DNA of 64,000 bases from Nigrospora sphaerica (taxonomy: Eukaryota; Ascomycota; Sordariomycetes; Amphisphaeriales; Apiosporaceae): the NCBI GenBank assembly GCA_018287875.1, contig JAGVVL010000002.1, positions 8,928,001 to 8,992,000 on the forward strand, in the 5' to 3' direction. Numbering within the stretch: position 1 is the stretch's first letter; the number at the start of each line of letters is the position of its first letter. Below, in pieces: positions 44,722 to 56,860 of the stretch. Below the pieces are notes generated by a model, which saw nothing but the letters and a program-made list of their open reading frames with translations, was not told the origin of the DNA and did not search any database. The position numbers and the translations under genes are program-made.

Positions 44722-45281
44722 TATTGCAGGTATAGGACTTATCCTATACCGTTCTCTATCACTACGGACTAAGCTATGCACTTAACGAGAAGCTAGTCCT
44801 TTAACCAAGCCTATCCTAAAGCTTGGGCCAGCCTACCCTGGAGCACGGGCCAGCTTATCCGCCAGCATGGCCCGCTTTACCCACAAGCGTGGCGTTCGCC
44901 ACGCGGAAGCTTCTGCAAGGTTCCACGAGTTTCCACGAGTTTCTACGTGGCTCCAGAAGCTCCCAGCGTGAGGCTCCACAAAGCTCTATAAGGTCCATAT
45001 GCTTCTAAGCCACGTAATCACTTACGCAATCACTTACGCGTCCTCTTCTTGTATTACTAAGAGGATAAGGGTTTAAGTGATATAAGTAAAGGCTGAATCT
45101 CCCCTCTTCGTGTAACTAGTCTGTCCTGAAGCAAGCAAAAAAGCACACAAAATACACTCTCGTTCCTCTTGAAGAGAAGTTCCTTATTCTTCCGTGTTTC
45201 TTTATAAGAAACGACCTCTGAGATCGAAAGAGCCCTTATAAAGGGTTGCTTCCTCTTCCAATCAAACCACCACTCTCAACA
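44722..45281. mobile_element. Solo LTR, family C (copy 6, reversed)
   Basis: 560 bp with a perfect duplication CTTTT (44717-44721 and 45282-45286). The first dinucleotide is TA instead of TG, a G-to-A change. Confidence 0.85.
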
Positions 45282-45461
45282 CTTTTTAATATTGTTATCC
45301 TAAATGCTGTTCTTGTTAGTAAAGTAGTCTGTCATTGGAGGTTTGAACTACGATAGGGCGTCGCCTTAAAGGTAACCGGCAATATATATAACCTTATTGG
45401 AGTCGTTAAAAAAGGTTACAGAGTAGTGCTTTAAGTACGTTTTAGCTTAGCTAAGGAATAT

Positions 45462-46028
45462 TATTAAAAGTGGTGGTTTGGTTGAAAGAAGAATCAACTA
45501 TTTATAAGGGCTTTTTCGATCACAAAGGTCGTTTCTTATAAAGAAACACAGAAGAATAAGGAATCTCTCTTTAAAAGAAACAAAACTGTATTTTGTATAC
45601 TTCCTTGCTTATTTACTTAAGAATAGACTAGATATATAGAGAAAGGAGATTTAGCTTTTACTTATATCTATTAAACTCTTATCCTCTTAGAATATATAAA
45701 GAGAACGCGTAAGTGATTACATAAGTGATTATGTAGCTTAGAAGCATATAAAACCTTATAAAGGTTTGTGAAGCTAAGTGAAGCTCGTGAAGCTCGTGGA
45801 GCCACATAGAAACTTATAGAAACTCGTAGAAACTTGTAGAAGCTTCCAGATAGCGTACGTCACGCTTAAAGTTAAGCGGCCATGCTTTCGGATAAGCTGG
45901 CCCGTGTTCCAGCAGAGGCTAGCCCGAGCTCTAGGATAGGCTTGGTTAAAGTACTAGCTTTTTGTTAAGTGCATAGCTTAGTCCGTAGTGATAGAGAACG
46001 GTATAGAATCAGTCCTATACTTGTAACA
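45462..46028. mobile_element. Family C LTR (copy 7, forward)
   Basis: 567 bp from TATTAAAAGTGGTGG to ATACTTGTAACA. It is strongly AT-shifted compared with other copies. Flanks do not match, and it abuts copy 8 in inverted orientation. Confidence 0.7.
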
Positions 46029-46572
46029 CTTATTCTTATACCGTTATCCTTTGTTAAGAACTTAGCTATGCGGTTATTAAAAAGCTAGTCTTTTATCTAA
46101 GACTGTCCTAAAGCTCGGGCTATCTTATCTAAAAGCACAGGCTACACTACCTTAAAACTAGGGTCACTTTTGTTATATATGTGGCCTATGTTACTTAAAA
46201 CCTTCTACGAGTTTCTATAAATTTTTACGTACTTCCATAAGATTCCACGAGCCTCTACGTGGTCCCACAAGGTTCCACGAGTGTCTTCGTTCTTCTAAGC
46301 CACGTCACTAGTTACGCGTTCACTTACACATCTCCTTTTTGTATTATTAAGAGGATAAAGGGTTAAAAGGGTATAAACAAGAGATAAATCTTCCCTCTTT
46401 ATATATATAGTCTCGGAAATAAGCAAGCAACTTAAAGATTTCACTCTTGACCCCCTTAAGAGAAGTTCTTACTCTTTTATATTTCTTTATTCTTAAGAAA
46501 CGGCCTTTAAGATCGAAAGAGTCCTTAAAAAGGGCTTGCTTTTTCTTTTTGATCGAACCATCACTTTGAACA
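46029..46572. mobile_element. Family C LTR (copy 8, reversed, divergent)
   Basis: It is related to copy 5. It starts near TTATTCTTATACCG with the first bases missing, and ends CACTTTGAACA. Together with copy 7 it makes an inverted LTR pair with no spacer. Confidence 0.65.
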
Positions 46573-48160
46573 TCCAGTCTACTTTAAAGAAGACGTTAAA
46601 CTTTAGGAACTCAGTATAGCTTTTAACTTAGCTAGCGTAATACTTAAATATATAACGGCTACTCTTTTAGAAGATCTAAAAGATCTTTAATAGTAATAAT
46701 CTTTTATTAGCGACTACGTAAAGGTAAATTCAAGCTCTCAAAGCTAGGATTGAAATTATTAAACTAACGTGGATGTCATACAAGTAGGCCAGTCATAATG
46801 AGTGGCCACTTCTAAGAACCTTCACGACAAATTAATCAATTACTTAACCACAACGCCTTAAATTAATTCAAACTAATCGGAATTCAACTCTTCAGATATT
46901 CTTTTATCTATTTTACATGTTCGCGCATTATGCCCAGCCGTTCCGTAGATACCACACTGCTAAGCGCGCGGTTCTGTCCTCGTTACCCAACTACTCTTTA
47001 TACGCGTTTCCTCTCTTAACTGCGTATCGACGTTCTTTTGATCTAAAAGATCTTGAGCCTTGCCAATTTCAGGTGTTCCTCCTTACTGTAGACGCATTCT
47101 TTTTGCTCTCCAACGTTTTATAAGGCTAGAATTCGCCTCTCGAAGGGTCTTATTCTCCGCGCGGAAGAGCGACCTTATATATTATCGCTATCGCACCCTT
47201 AGCAAACTGGTCCACTGCCGATAAAATCGGTGTTAAAGAGCTTCCTTAATGACAGCGGACTCAATTCTTAATGAAATTAGTTTACAAAGTCGCCTTAATC
47301 GGGTTATATAGCGTTTAAGAGGCCTATAGGGTGCTTATAGCTGGAAGGCTTCTAGTGGGCAAAGGTATTAATAACTTTATATCCAGCTTTACAAGCACTC
47401 TATCTGGGTTTAAAGGGACTAAACCGGCTTTGGAGAATCCAGACTTAACCTTGTTAAATATAGAAACCTTTAAAAAGGCGGTTTAAAAGACGATAAAAAA
47501 CTCGGCCTTAATAATCTAGTTAATAAGTGACTTTATTAACCCTTCGATTTCGTAACTATACACTTACTTTAATAGGCTGAAACACCCTACATTAAGTGGC
47601 TAAAGTAAATACAATAAGTGCGGAGGTATAAAGACCGTCACAATGTTCTTCTCTTTGTAGAAAGCCTAGAATTCAGCCGAAACATAGCTCTTGTGCTTAT
47701 TAATCACTAATAGACGATATCAGCCTATTACACGCGACGAGGTGTGTTTATTAAAATGCCAAATCTAGTCTAAGTCGGTCTTATTATCGGTCTATCTATT
47801 CTAGGTCGGTTTGATTACCTAATCGCGTGGGAAAGTGCTATCTGTGTTTTAATTAGCGAGGTGGTAGGTGTTTTTTACTATTATAAACAGCAGGACACAT
47901 CAGCTGTCGAAATAAACGCCTTAAATCATAGTAATCTATTCACGATTGCCAGGCTGGACCTTTTTTCGCTTTCTGCTCCGATCGGCGCTGGTCACGACTA
48001 TCGAGGACATGATTTGGCCTATCATAAAGCCGGTCTTATCGAAGTTATAGATATCTTTATCCTGGATACTGTATTTAGCCTTCAAGTTTACGAAAAGCAC
48101 GAACCAGCCCGCGATCTTTTCAAGATCTTTGCAGAGGGCCCTTTGATAGTCGTATACACG

Positions 48161-48393
48161 TGTAAAGGGGCCGGGCGGGCGGATCGGCGGTGCGTCGGCG
48201 CGCCGGCGGGAAGCAAGCGCCAGGGCGGTCGCCGAAACGGCGGAGCGGCGCCACGTTAATCCGGGGCGCCCTTATGCAGAATCTGGCCGCGCCCGCAAAC
48301 GGAGGGACGGCCAGATTGAAGTCAATACAGCCAGCCAGTCATTGGAATTGCGTGCACATAGTCACCTCGTTCGATTCGTATCATTCCGTTACA
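48161..48393 (+). repeat. 5' LTR of the chromovirus
   Basis: 233 bp, starting TGTAAAGGGG and ending TTCCGTTACA. GC-rich; no clear TATA box was seen. Confidence 0.93.
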
Positions 48394-48429
48394 ATTCTTC
48401 AATCTCTACACCACGAGAACGAGCCGGCT

Positions 48430-49777
48430 ATGGCACCCGCTACCCGATCGCGCCCCGACAGCTCGACGCCCGGTCAAGCAAGCTCTCACCCCAACTTAGG
48501 GTTAGGAGCCAACGAGCCAGCCGCGCCGAGCAACGCGGCGATCCCCGGCGCCCTGACTACCGGAGCGGGCACGGTGGAGGGGCGCCCGTTCCCAATGGAC
48601 GAAGGGCCCACGGGCGCGGACGAACCGCGACCATCCGGCGAAACGGATCCAAGCCCAACGCCGGGACCCGACATGTCAACCCCTCGGAGTCCGATCTGTT
48701 CCGGGTCGCCACGCGGGAGAACGACCTTCTCCGCGCGCTGCTGAAGACACAGCAGAAGATGATCGAGATGATGACGGCGGACCGAGCCGACCGCCAACGG
48801 GGTCAAGGACTAACGCCGCCCAGTCGGAGCACGAGCGGAGAACCGCGCACGTACGAGAAGCCACCGACTTACGCATGCAAGAAGCTAGAGGAGGCCTCGA
48901 CCCACGTGGAGATCCGAAGCTGGATCGTGGCGGTGGAACAACAAAACGAGAGCCGACCCGACCAGACGGATGCTCGCTATATCGAATGGGCCCTCACCAA
49001 CGTGGACTACGCCTTGCAAAGCGAGTGGCGCACCCACGCCGAAGATCTATACCCGCAAGGGAAATACAGCGAGCAGGCCAAGTGGGCAGACTTCTTAAAG
49101 TTCATTCGACGGGAACACATCGACCCGGCTCAGAATATGCAGAGGTCAATGGCGGCGCTACAACGGATCCGGCAAACGGCCGACCAATCGCCGACACAGT
49201 TCTATAACGAGTGGTCCGCGTGGCAGCGACGGGTTCGAGAGAGCATCGCAGGCCAGCCCTCATCGCACACGAGTTCCTACTCAAGCTGCGACCGTGGCTA
49301 CGGATGGACATCATTCGGGATAACGTTGCTATCACCGACGCCCAAGCGGTCGCCCACGAGGCGGAGCGTCGATGGCAGATCCTCTCCCTTATCAGCGAAG
49401 GGATCGCGAAGGGACACGCGACGGGACTCCGGGAGGAAGGAAGCGACCCCGGGCCGAGCACGAGTTTAGCGGGACCCGACAGGGGTATGTGAACCAGGCG
49501 GTGGTGCAACCAGCGTCGAAGGTTCGTCGAGGGGGTTCGGCCCAGGCGCCACCGAGAGGAGACCCCGCCCGAAGTACGTCCGTTGCTATAAATGCGGCGA
49601 GGGGGCCATATCCAGCGGGATTGTACGGCCAAGCCGCCGGGCAGGCAATCCCCGGCGGCGCACACCGGCGCTACACGAGCGGCCGGCGCGCGGATCCAGG
49701 CGGCAGAGGTGAAGCAAGAGACGCCCCAGTACCGATCCGACTCCGACTGGAGCGCGAGCGAGGCGGGAAATGTGTAG
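48430..49777 (+). pseudogene. gag: gag of the chromovirus, frameshifted
   Basis: The product is the structural capsid/nucleocapsid protein. The ATG at 48430 (MAPATRSRPDSSTPG) starts 37 bp after the LTR. The reading then changes frame near 48680 (into ESDLFRVATRENDLLRALLK), near 49240 (into HRRPALIAHEFLLKLRPWL) and inside the zinc knuckle near 49598. The knuckle reads CYKCGE, then GGHIQRDC in the next frame. The capsid region contains QFYNEWSAWQRRVRE, typical of fungal Gag. The frame ends in TAG at 49775-49777. The frame changes are single-base, and no RIP stops occur, so either recent indels or assembly errors explain them. Confidence 0.8.
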
Positions 49778-49808
49778 CTGAGCCGGACGGAGCGCAAGAC
49801 GACTCAGC
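49765..49808 (+). promoter_or_regulatory. Probable -1 ribosomal frameshift signal between gag and pol
   Basis: The heptamer GGGAAAT (49765-49771) is read in the gag frame as G GGA AAT, matching the X XXY YYZ rule. Gag stops 3 nt later (TAG). A shift of -1 enters exactly the pol frame. Five bases after the heptamer, GCTGAG (49777-49782) can pair with CTCAGC (49803-49808). Function is inferred. Confidence 0.65.
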
Positions 49809-52800
49809 GGACACACACCGCGCGACAGGGGTGCTAGGCGCGGCCATGCGCACCACGGGCCAGTTATGCGACGAACTCGGCCGAGCGAAGAAGCCGATTC
49901 GGATCGACCTGGATTCGGGGGCCGAGGTCAACGTGATCGCAAAGCGGACGGCGGATCGAGCCGTCACGAGGGGTTGGGTTACGAAAGTCCCCATAACTCT
50001 GCCGCGACTTTTAGGGGTCGACGGGCAGCCGCTACGGTGCTATGGCGCCGTGGAAGCGGCGATAGAGATGCAAGACGTGCAAGGGCAGGTACGGAGGTTC
50101 ACGCAGGTGTTCTTCGTCGTGCGCCGAGATAAGCACGCGGCCCAGGTGCTACTGTCCCGCCCGGGCATGGGGCGGGAGGGAATTACCTTAGACACACGAA
50201 AGCCAGACACGTTCACGTTTAGAGTGATGCAGTTCGTGGGGCCAGAGGAGTTCGCCCGCGAAGCGACCGAAGGCGAACCGGTGCTAATCGCCCAGCTAGC
50301 GAGGCTAGAGTTAGGTGACGCGTCGGCGATACCGGGGCTTGACGACGAACCGCCCATAGGGACCGTCGCGCTACCAGCCTGTTTAAAGGAGTACGAGGTC
50401 GTGTTTAGTGAGTCCGCAGCCGCGGAGCCGCCTATTTTAGGAGAGACACCGCACACGATCGACCTCATCCCCGGCGCACAGCCTCCACACGGACCTATCT
50501 ATCCCCTCTCAGAACCGCAACGAAAGGAGCTCGAGGAGTACCTCGCGAAGGCGTTGGAAACCGGTCGCATTAGGCACTCCACGAGCCCGGCGGGGGCACC
50601 CGTGCTATTCGTGCCAAAAAAGGACGGCAGTCTACGACTATGCGTCGATTACCGGGGCCTAAATAAGGTCACGGTAAAGAACCGATATCCGCTTCCGCTA
50701 ATTAGCGAGCTGATGGATCAGCTGGGGTCGGCGAAGGTGTTCTCGAAGATGGATTTACGAGACGCCTATTTTCGCCTCGCAATCGCAGAGGGCGACCGCT
50801 GGAAGACCGCGTTCCGAACGAAGTACGGCCACTTCGAGTATAACGTGATGGCCATGGGGCTCACGAACGCGCCCGCCACGTTTCAGGCCTATATGCAGAA
50901 GGCATTAGCAGGGCTCATTGACACCATTTGCGTGGTTTACCTCGACGACATCGTCATCTACTCGCAGGACGCGAAGGAACACGCGACGCATCTCCGAATG
51001 GTGTGCGAACGGCTGAAGGAGCACGAGCTATTTGCGAAGATCTCGAAGTGCGAATTCTTTAAAGAGGAAATCGAGTTCCTAGGATTCGTGGTCGGCCGAG
51101 TAGGCTTAAAGATGGACCCGAAACGAGTGATAGCCGTGCAGGAATGGCAGCCTCCTGAGTCGTACCGGGACATCCAAGTGTTCCTAGGGTTCACCAACTT
51201 CTATAGGAAGTTCATTGCGAAGTACTCGCATATCACGGCACCGATTACGGCGCTACTGAAAGGCATGGAGGCCGGCCGGAAGAAGGGCCCGTTCCAGTGG
51301 CCCCTGGACGCACAGAAGGCGTTCGAAGAGCTAAAGCACGCGTTCACTTCGGCGACGGTGCTCCGACACTGGGACCCGGAGAAAACTAGCAGGGTCGAGA
51401 CAGACGCGAGTGATAGGGCAGTCTCAGGCATCCTATCACAGAAACAAGGAGGTGGCGAGTGGAGGCCAGTCGCCTACTGGTCGCGGAAACTCACGGCGCC
51501 CGAGCTGAACTGGGCCACGGGCCAAAAGGAACTGCTAGCGATTGTCGAATCACTCGAGCATTGGAGACACTACCTTGAGGGGCTGAGCGCCAAGTTCACG
51601 GTCTGGACCGACCACCAGGCACTGAAAGGGGTCGTGGAAGCACCGGCGAGAGACTTACGAGGCCGCCTCGCAAGATGGGTGTACAGGCTCTCGCATTTTG
51701 ACTTCGATATGGAATATCGGAAGGGGGCCACGAACCCGGCGGATCCGCTATCGCGGCGACCAGACTACATGGCTGGGGAGATCAGCTACCACGACGTGAT
51801 TCCGTCACTAGCAATGAAACTGGCACTCGTCGACCAGCTGCCGGCCGAGGTCCGACACCAGGTGGCAAGGATCAGCACCACGAGAAACGTCGGGACCGCG
51901 ACGTACGTGGGGGCGGTGCGGGCGATGGTGACGCACACAGACAAAAGGTCGGCGGGTGGCCAGGGGGACGCGGTCCTTGCCCCGGTAACCCGGGCACAAG
52001 GCCAGGGAGGGCCACCCACGACGAGGCGCCGAGCAGTGATCGACGAGGCCGGTGGGGGGACAGGTGCTCCCGAGAGCAGTGGCTCGAAGCGTGGCAAGAA
52101 ACGAGACCACTTGGGCGGATAAGCCCACTGAGGCGTTCTACCAGCTCATTCGGGGGCTACAACCCCAGGACCGGGACATCGCGGAACGAATGGAGAAGGC
52201 GCGGCAAGGCCAAGCTGCGGGGTACCACCTAGACGAGGAAGGAGCCCTCCGATTTAAAGGAAGGCTAGTCATCCCTAATGAGGGAGCGTTAAGGGCCCAA
52301 CTACTCCACCAACACCACGATGACCCCAGGGCGGGACACCTAGGCGCGAATAAGACCTTAGAGCTGCTCACGAGGAAGTTCCACTGGCCCGCGATCGCCG
52401 AGGAGGTGCGACAGTACGCAGAGTCATGCCAGGAGTGCCAGGGAGCAAGGAGACCAAGGCACAAACCGTACGGCCTACTCCAATCCCTACCGCTACCCGA
52501 GGGACCCTGGCAAGAGATTAGCATGGACTTCATCACTGGGCTGCCGATCAGCTGCCGACCCGAGGGCGACGCCTGCGACGCCGTGTTAGTCATCGTGGAC
52601 CGATTCACGAAGATGGCACTGTTCCTACCCACGAGGAAAACCCTAACTGCGGCAGAGTTAGCCCATATCCTGTATAAGGAAGTGGAATGCCGGTACGGGA
52701 CGCCCCTCGGGATTGTGAGCGATAGGGACTCCCTACTCACGAGCCGGTTCTGGCAAGAGTGGTGCGAGGCAAGGGCAACGAAACGCCGGCTGAGCACGGC

Positions 52801-53634
52801 GTACCATCCCCAAACGGACGGGCAGACAGAGAGAACGCACCAAACACTAGAGAAGTGGTTACGCACGTGTTGCGACGAGGCGACATGGGCATCCGGGCTA
52901 CACGAAGCCGAGTTCGCCTATAATAACCGCCGCCACGACTCCATCGGGGTGTCACCGTTTGAGGCGCTGTATGGATTTCACCCGAGGATGACGGAGTTCG
53001 CCCCCAAGCAGAACGCTTTCGGAGCGCGGGCGTGTTAGAACGGCTACAGAAGAGCCGAGAGGTCCGCGCGCGTATGAGAGAACACTGGGACGTCGCAGTG
53101 AAAGCCCAACAAAAGGGCTACGACCGAAGGCACCAGGACCAAGAGTTCCAACCAGGTCAGTGGGTAGGCCTCTCGACGAAGCGGTTCCGATTTAAGTGCG
53201 GTGCGAAGCTCGCCCCGACGTACATTCGGGTAAAGGTCACGGAGAGGATTGGTAAGGTGGCCTACAGGGTCGCCCTGCCCTCGCAGTACGAACGGATACA
53301 CGACGTGTTCCCAGTGTCATCGTTGGAGCCATGGACTGGCAAGGCCTCCGGGGACCATGAGGCACTCCCAGGACTGGTGGAGGACCAAGAGGAGTGGGAG
53401 GTCGAGGATATCCTCCGACACAGGACGACCGCCCGAGGGGCGGAGTACCTCGTGAAATGGATGGGCTGGCCGGTGGAATATAACACCTGGGAGCCAGAGG
53501 CGAACCTGGAGAACGCGCCGAAGATCGTGGCACGCTATCGTAAGCGGCGGTCCCACCGTAAATGGGACGACGATCGCCCTCCGAGCACAGGAAATCACGG
53601 AGTGGCGGGGCGCGAAGCGCAGCAGATCAATTAA
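49778..53634 (+). pseudogene. pol: pol of the chromovirus (PR-RT-RH-IN-chromodomain), two frame changes
   Basis: The polyprotein copies the element RNA and inserts it. Protease has IRIDLDSGAEVNVIA (about 49900). RT has DYRGLNKVTVKNRYPLP, MDLRDAYFRLAI, GLTNAPATFQ and YLDDIVIYS (50940). RNase H has ETDASDRAVSGIL and WTDHQALKGV. The first part is open to 52122. Integrase follows in another frame (52052-53038), with the HHCC zinc site (H-X3-H in HDDPRAGH; CQEC) and catalytic DFITGLP, SDRDSLLTS and QTDGQTERTHQ. A second frame change near 53035 leads to the end (53032-53634). That part carries FPVSSLEPW and a chromodomain (EYLVKWMGWPVEYNTWEP). Chromodomains steer integration to marked chromatin. 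Both frame changes are single-base. Confidence 0.88.
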
Positions 53635-53803
53635 CGAGGCCAGGGCCTAGAAGTACACGGAGCTAAGCCATGCAATTGCTGTGGAAGGTCGCACGCGGCA
53701 TGCAGAGTAGGACGCAGGAGGTCCGCTAGGCGGCGTACGGGCGACGAGGATCCGCCAAAGCGCAGGACGCAGCGGATGAGGGGACGGCAAACTAGGTGAC
53801 GCG

Positions 53804-56800
53804 TCAGGGCGACCTAGCGGCGAGACGGGCGAAGGCGTCGCGAAGGAGGGGTCCAGCCGAGGGACCGTGAGCCGCGTCGTCGGCGGCAGAGCGGCGACGT
53901 TTGGCACCTCGGGTCGACGAGGACGGCGAGACGGCGGGCGGAGCGATGCCACCGAGGACGTTGATCCGTCGCAAGCCGAGTGACGAGAAGGCGCTGTTGT
54001 AGTACTCCTCCATTGCGGCCGGGGACCAGTCCTTAAACGGCAGGGGGAGGAGCCGCCGCCGGAAGGCTAGTCACGATCTCGGAGACGTACCGGGGTGTGT
54101 ACCCAGCTCCAATGGGATCGGGGCGGGTAGCGTCGATCGGGAAGCGGCGCAGGACATGCGATCGTCCGCCGGCCTGGGCAAGCCGAGCCAGAGAGAGATG
54201 GCCAGCTCGGGGAGCACAACCAAGGACGTCAGCCGTCGCCGAGAGCGTGATGGTGGCCACGTCGAGGTTCTCAGTGTCTCGCGTGTGCTGAACACTAGGC
54301 GGCGCGGGATGGGAATCCCAGCGCATAGCCGTGTCTATCTCGCGGTTCGCCGAGTGGAGACTGAAGTGCCGGGCCCAAAGGACGTCCCGGAAGGCGGTAA
54401 CGCTGACAGGGGAGCGGGGTCAGGATACAGCTCGAGGATGCGGTTCATGGCCCGTCGGCGGGCGAGCGCCCATTGCTCGGCAGTCCAGTGTGGGTCCACG
54501 GACGGGCCGGTCGGGGCAAGAGCTTGCGCGGGTGGCGGCATTTGCGCCGACGCGTCAGTGCCCCCGAGACCATGTCAACATCGCCATCAGGGCTAGGGGA
54601 GCGGTCACCGCCGGTGTCGGAGCCAACGGACAGGGCGTTGCCGCCGTCGGACGCATCTGGGTCGGCGACCGCGCTCAAGGGAGAGGAAGGGCCGCACGAG
54701 TCCAGACCGTCCACGACATCGGAACCAGAGCGGCTACTGTCCAGCGAGGAAACGTCGCGACCGCCGTCGCCGGGCATGCTGAAGTTTACCCGCTTAGGCG
54801 AAGCGAACGGGTCGTACTCGCCTTGCCATAGCCCGGAGAGGCGCTGTAAGTACGCTGGCCGTTCGCCGGCGACGAGAGGGGACGGCAGCGAGCCGCCGGA
54901 CGAAGGCAAGGGTGTAGACGTCGAAGCCAGGTCTCGAAACCGCGTCGGGCAGTATGGTAAACGTCGTACATTGCGACAGGATTATGGTGGCCTCCAACCT
55001 CGGAAGGGCGGGGGAACCAAATCGCGAAACTCAATGAGTTTCTGGTCACGAGCGGACGAATGAGGTGGCTCGGCGACGGTCGTGGGGACCTGGTCGAACT
55101 TATGCCACAGTTCCAAGCGCGCGGCGACGCAGTCGCGATACTCCTCCGCGGACCAAGGCTTCTCAGGCAGAGGACAGGTATTGGAGATCATCGTGAGATG
55201 GATCCGCCGCTCGGCCCGCCACTCCACCATCGAGGAGGCGCCGCTAGCGGAGGGAGCACCGCTAGCAGAGCGGACGCCGGAGGCAGGGCTGGAGGGCCAG
55301 GGTGTCGCAGCACGAGTGGAGCGCTGGACCCGAGAGGCCGGCGCAGAGGACATCGGCGCGTCCGACAGGGACGCAGCAGAGGACAGCAGGTCGCGATCCT
55401 CTAGCGCAGGCGCGCCCGAGCCACCCCGGCCGGAGGGGCCAGGACGGGCACTGGAGCCGGAAGGAGAGCTGCGACCGGACGGCGACTGGACGTACTCGCC
55501 ATCGTCGTCAGTGTCCGCACCCAGGCTCGAGGCGTCGTCGTCAGAGTCCTCGTCGTCGGAAGGCGATTCATCGCCAGGCATCGCGGCGGGGACTGGCGTG
55601 AAGGGCGACGAAGGCCCGGCGGAGTCGACTCGTGCGTCGGAATGGGATCGGCGGACAGACGCCTTGCTACCCTACCGGAAGTGTTAACTAAGGACCGGTC
55701 GCGTCAAAACGAAGACGGGGAGGACTCACCGGGGTACGGCGACCAGGGGCGGCGGGACCTGCTCGAGCAACGCGGCTCTTACCATGTTTCTCCCGCCGGG
55801 CGTGGTTGACACCAAACCACGAATCAACCCTCGCAGCACCTTTTTTCTGCGATCGTTTGAACCGACGCTGCCAATCGATATCCGATGTGGCCTCGCCCGC
55901 GAGAAAATGGTATCCAGGCGCCCAGCGGTACAGCTTGTCGTCGTAGTTGTCGACGGTTAGGCGATAAAGTTCCTCGCAGTGCGCGATAAGGCGGGACAGG
56001 CTATCGGCACTGCGATCGCCGACAGGAAGGGCGAGGGTGTATCGCCGCTGGTACTCCTCAGCACTGACAGGCTCCCGTTGGCCATGGGCGCCCTACCGGA
56101 ACACGATTAGAACCAGTACGCCGACGCGGCGGCGAAAGGAGGGGAAACTCACGGCGAGGATGTCCGTTTGTAATTGGACGAACCGGCGCTGGCTCTGCGC
56201 CTCAACAACGGCGAGGGAGTTGGCGGCTTCGCGCTTTTTCTGTTCCTTGCGCTCCTGGAAGACGGCAATGTCCTCCTCATTGCAGCATAGGCGGAAAGCC
56301 ATCGCCGCCTCGTGGTAGACCGTCTTGAGCGACCCATAGGCTTGGACGTATCGCCAGTTCCAATTGGAACTGCCCACCTGGCCCATGTGGGTACCGCGGT
56401 ATTGAAGGACGCGAAGATGGGCGATGCCAGCGGTGAGGACGCGGCCGGCACCGACCAATTCCTCGGGAATCTAAACGCGTCAGCCATCGCAACACAGTCG
56501 CGGGCAAAGGGCAACACAAACGGCGACACATTTGCGATGATCAATGGCGCAGATCCCGCACTTGCCGGCACCCTCACAGTTCAGAGAGGGATCAACAGCG
56601 CCGGTCGTGACACTGTTGCAACAAAAGGCATTGGGGCTAGAGGGGAGGGTTAGCAACGCCCGAGGCAGCCGAGCGAGGCCCGATAGAGCGCCGACCAGGA
56701 TGCGGGACGCACAAGGAAACGACAAGATCGTCGTCGGCGTTCCGGGACAAAGGGCCGCCGGAGTGTCCAAAACGAAAGACAGAGTGACAGGCGGGGAGGA

Positions 56801-56860
56801 CCTCCCACTCGCGAATGCGGTTAAGCGCGTCCTCGCGCGAGTAGATCGGGTACAGCATTG
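53804..56860 (-). CDS. Antisense multi-exon gene carried by the chromovirus, function unknown
   Basis: On the minus strand, two exons are well supported: 56470-56153 (106 codons, YVQAYGSLKTVYHEAAMAF and a Lys/Glu-rich helix) and 56092-55783 (EEYQRRYTLALPVGDRS, LYRWAPGYHFLAG). They join in phase across a 60-nt intron (GTGAGT..TAG), and a 95-nt intron (GTAAGA..TAG) follows. Upstream coding-like sequence at 56858-56640 (SREDALNRIREWEVLPACH) and a Cys cluster (CEGAGKCGICAIDHRKC, near 56570) may be earlier exons. Downstream pieces are 55581-54982 (acidic/Ser-rich start, then WSAEEYRDCVAARLELWHKF), 54909-54445, 54541-54335, 54326-54033 and 54013-53804. The exact exon chain outside the two exons is not settled. 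No domain is recognised. It is not gag, pol or a typical env. Coordinates are outer limits. Confidence 0.6.

Noticed and set aside
49102..49797. Long minus-strand open stretches opposite gag and pol of the chromovirus
   Set aside because: They are antisense to clearly recognised gag/pol motifs and show no motif themselves.
54156..54596. Plus-strand open stretches between 54.1 and 57.2 kb
   Set aside because: GC-rich sequence leaves all frames open. The minus strand has phased introns and a more protein-like composition, so the plus-strand frames are probably shadows.
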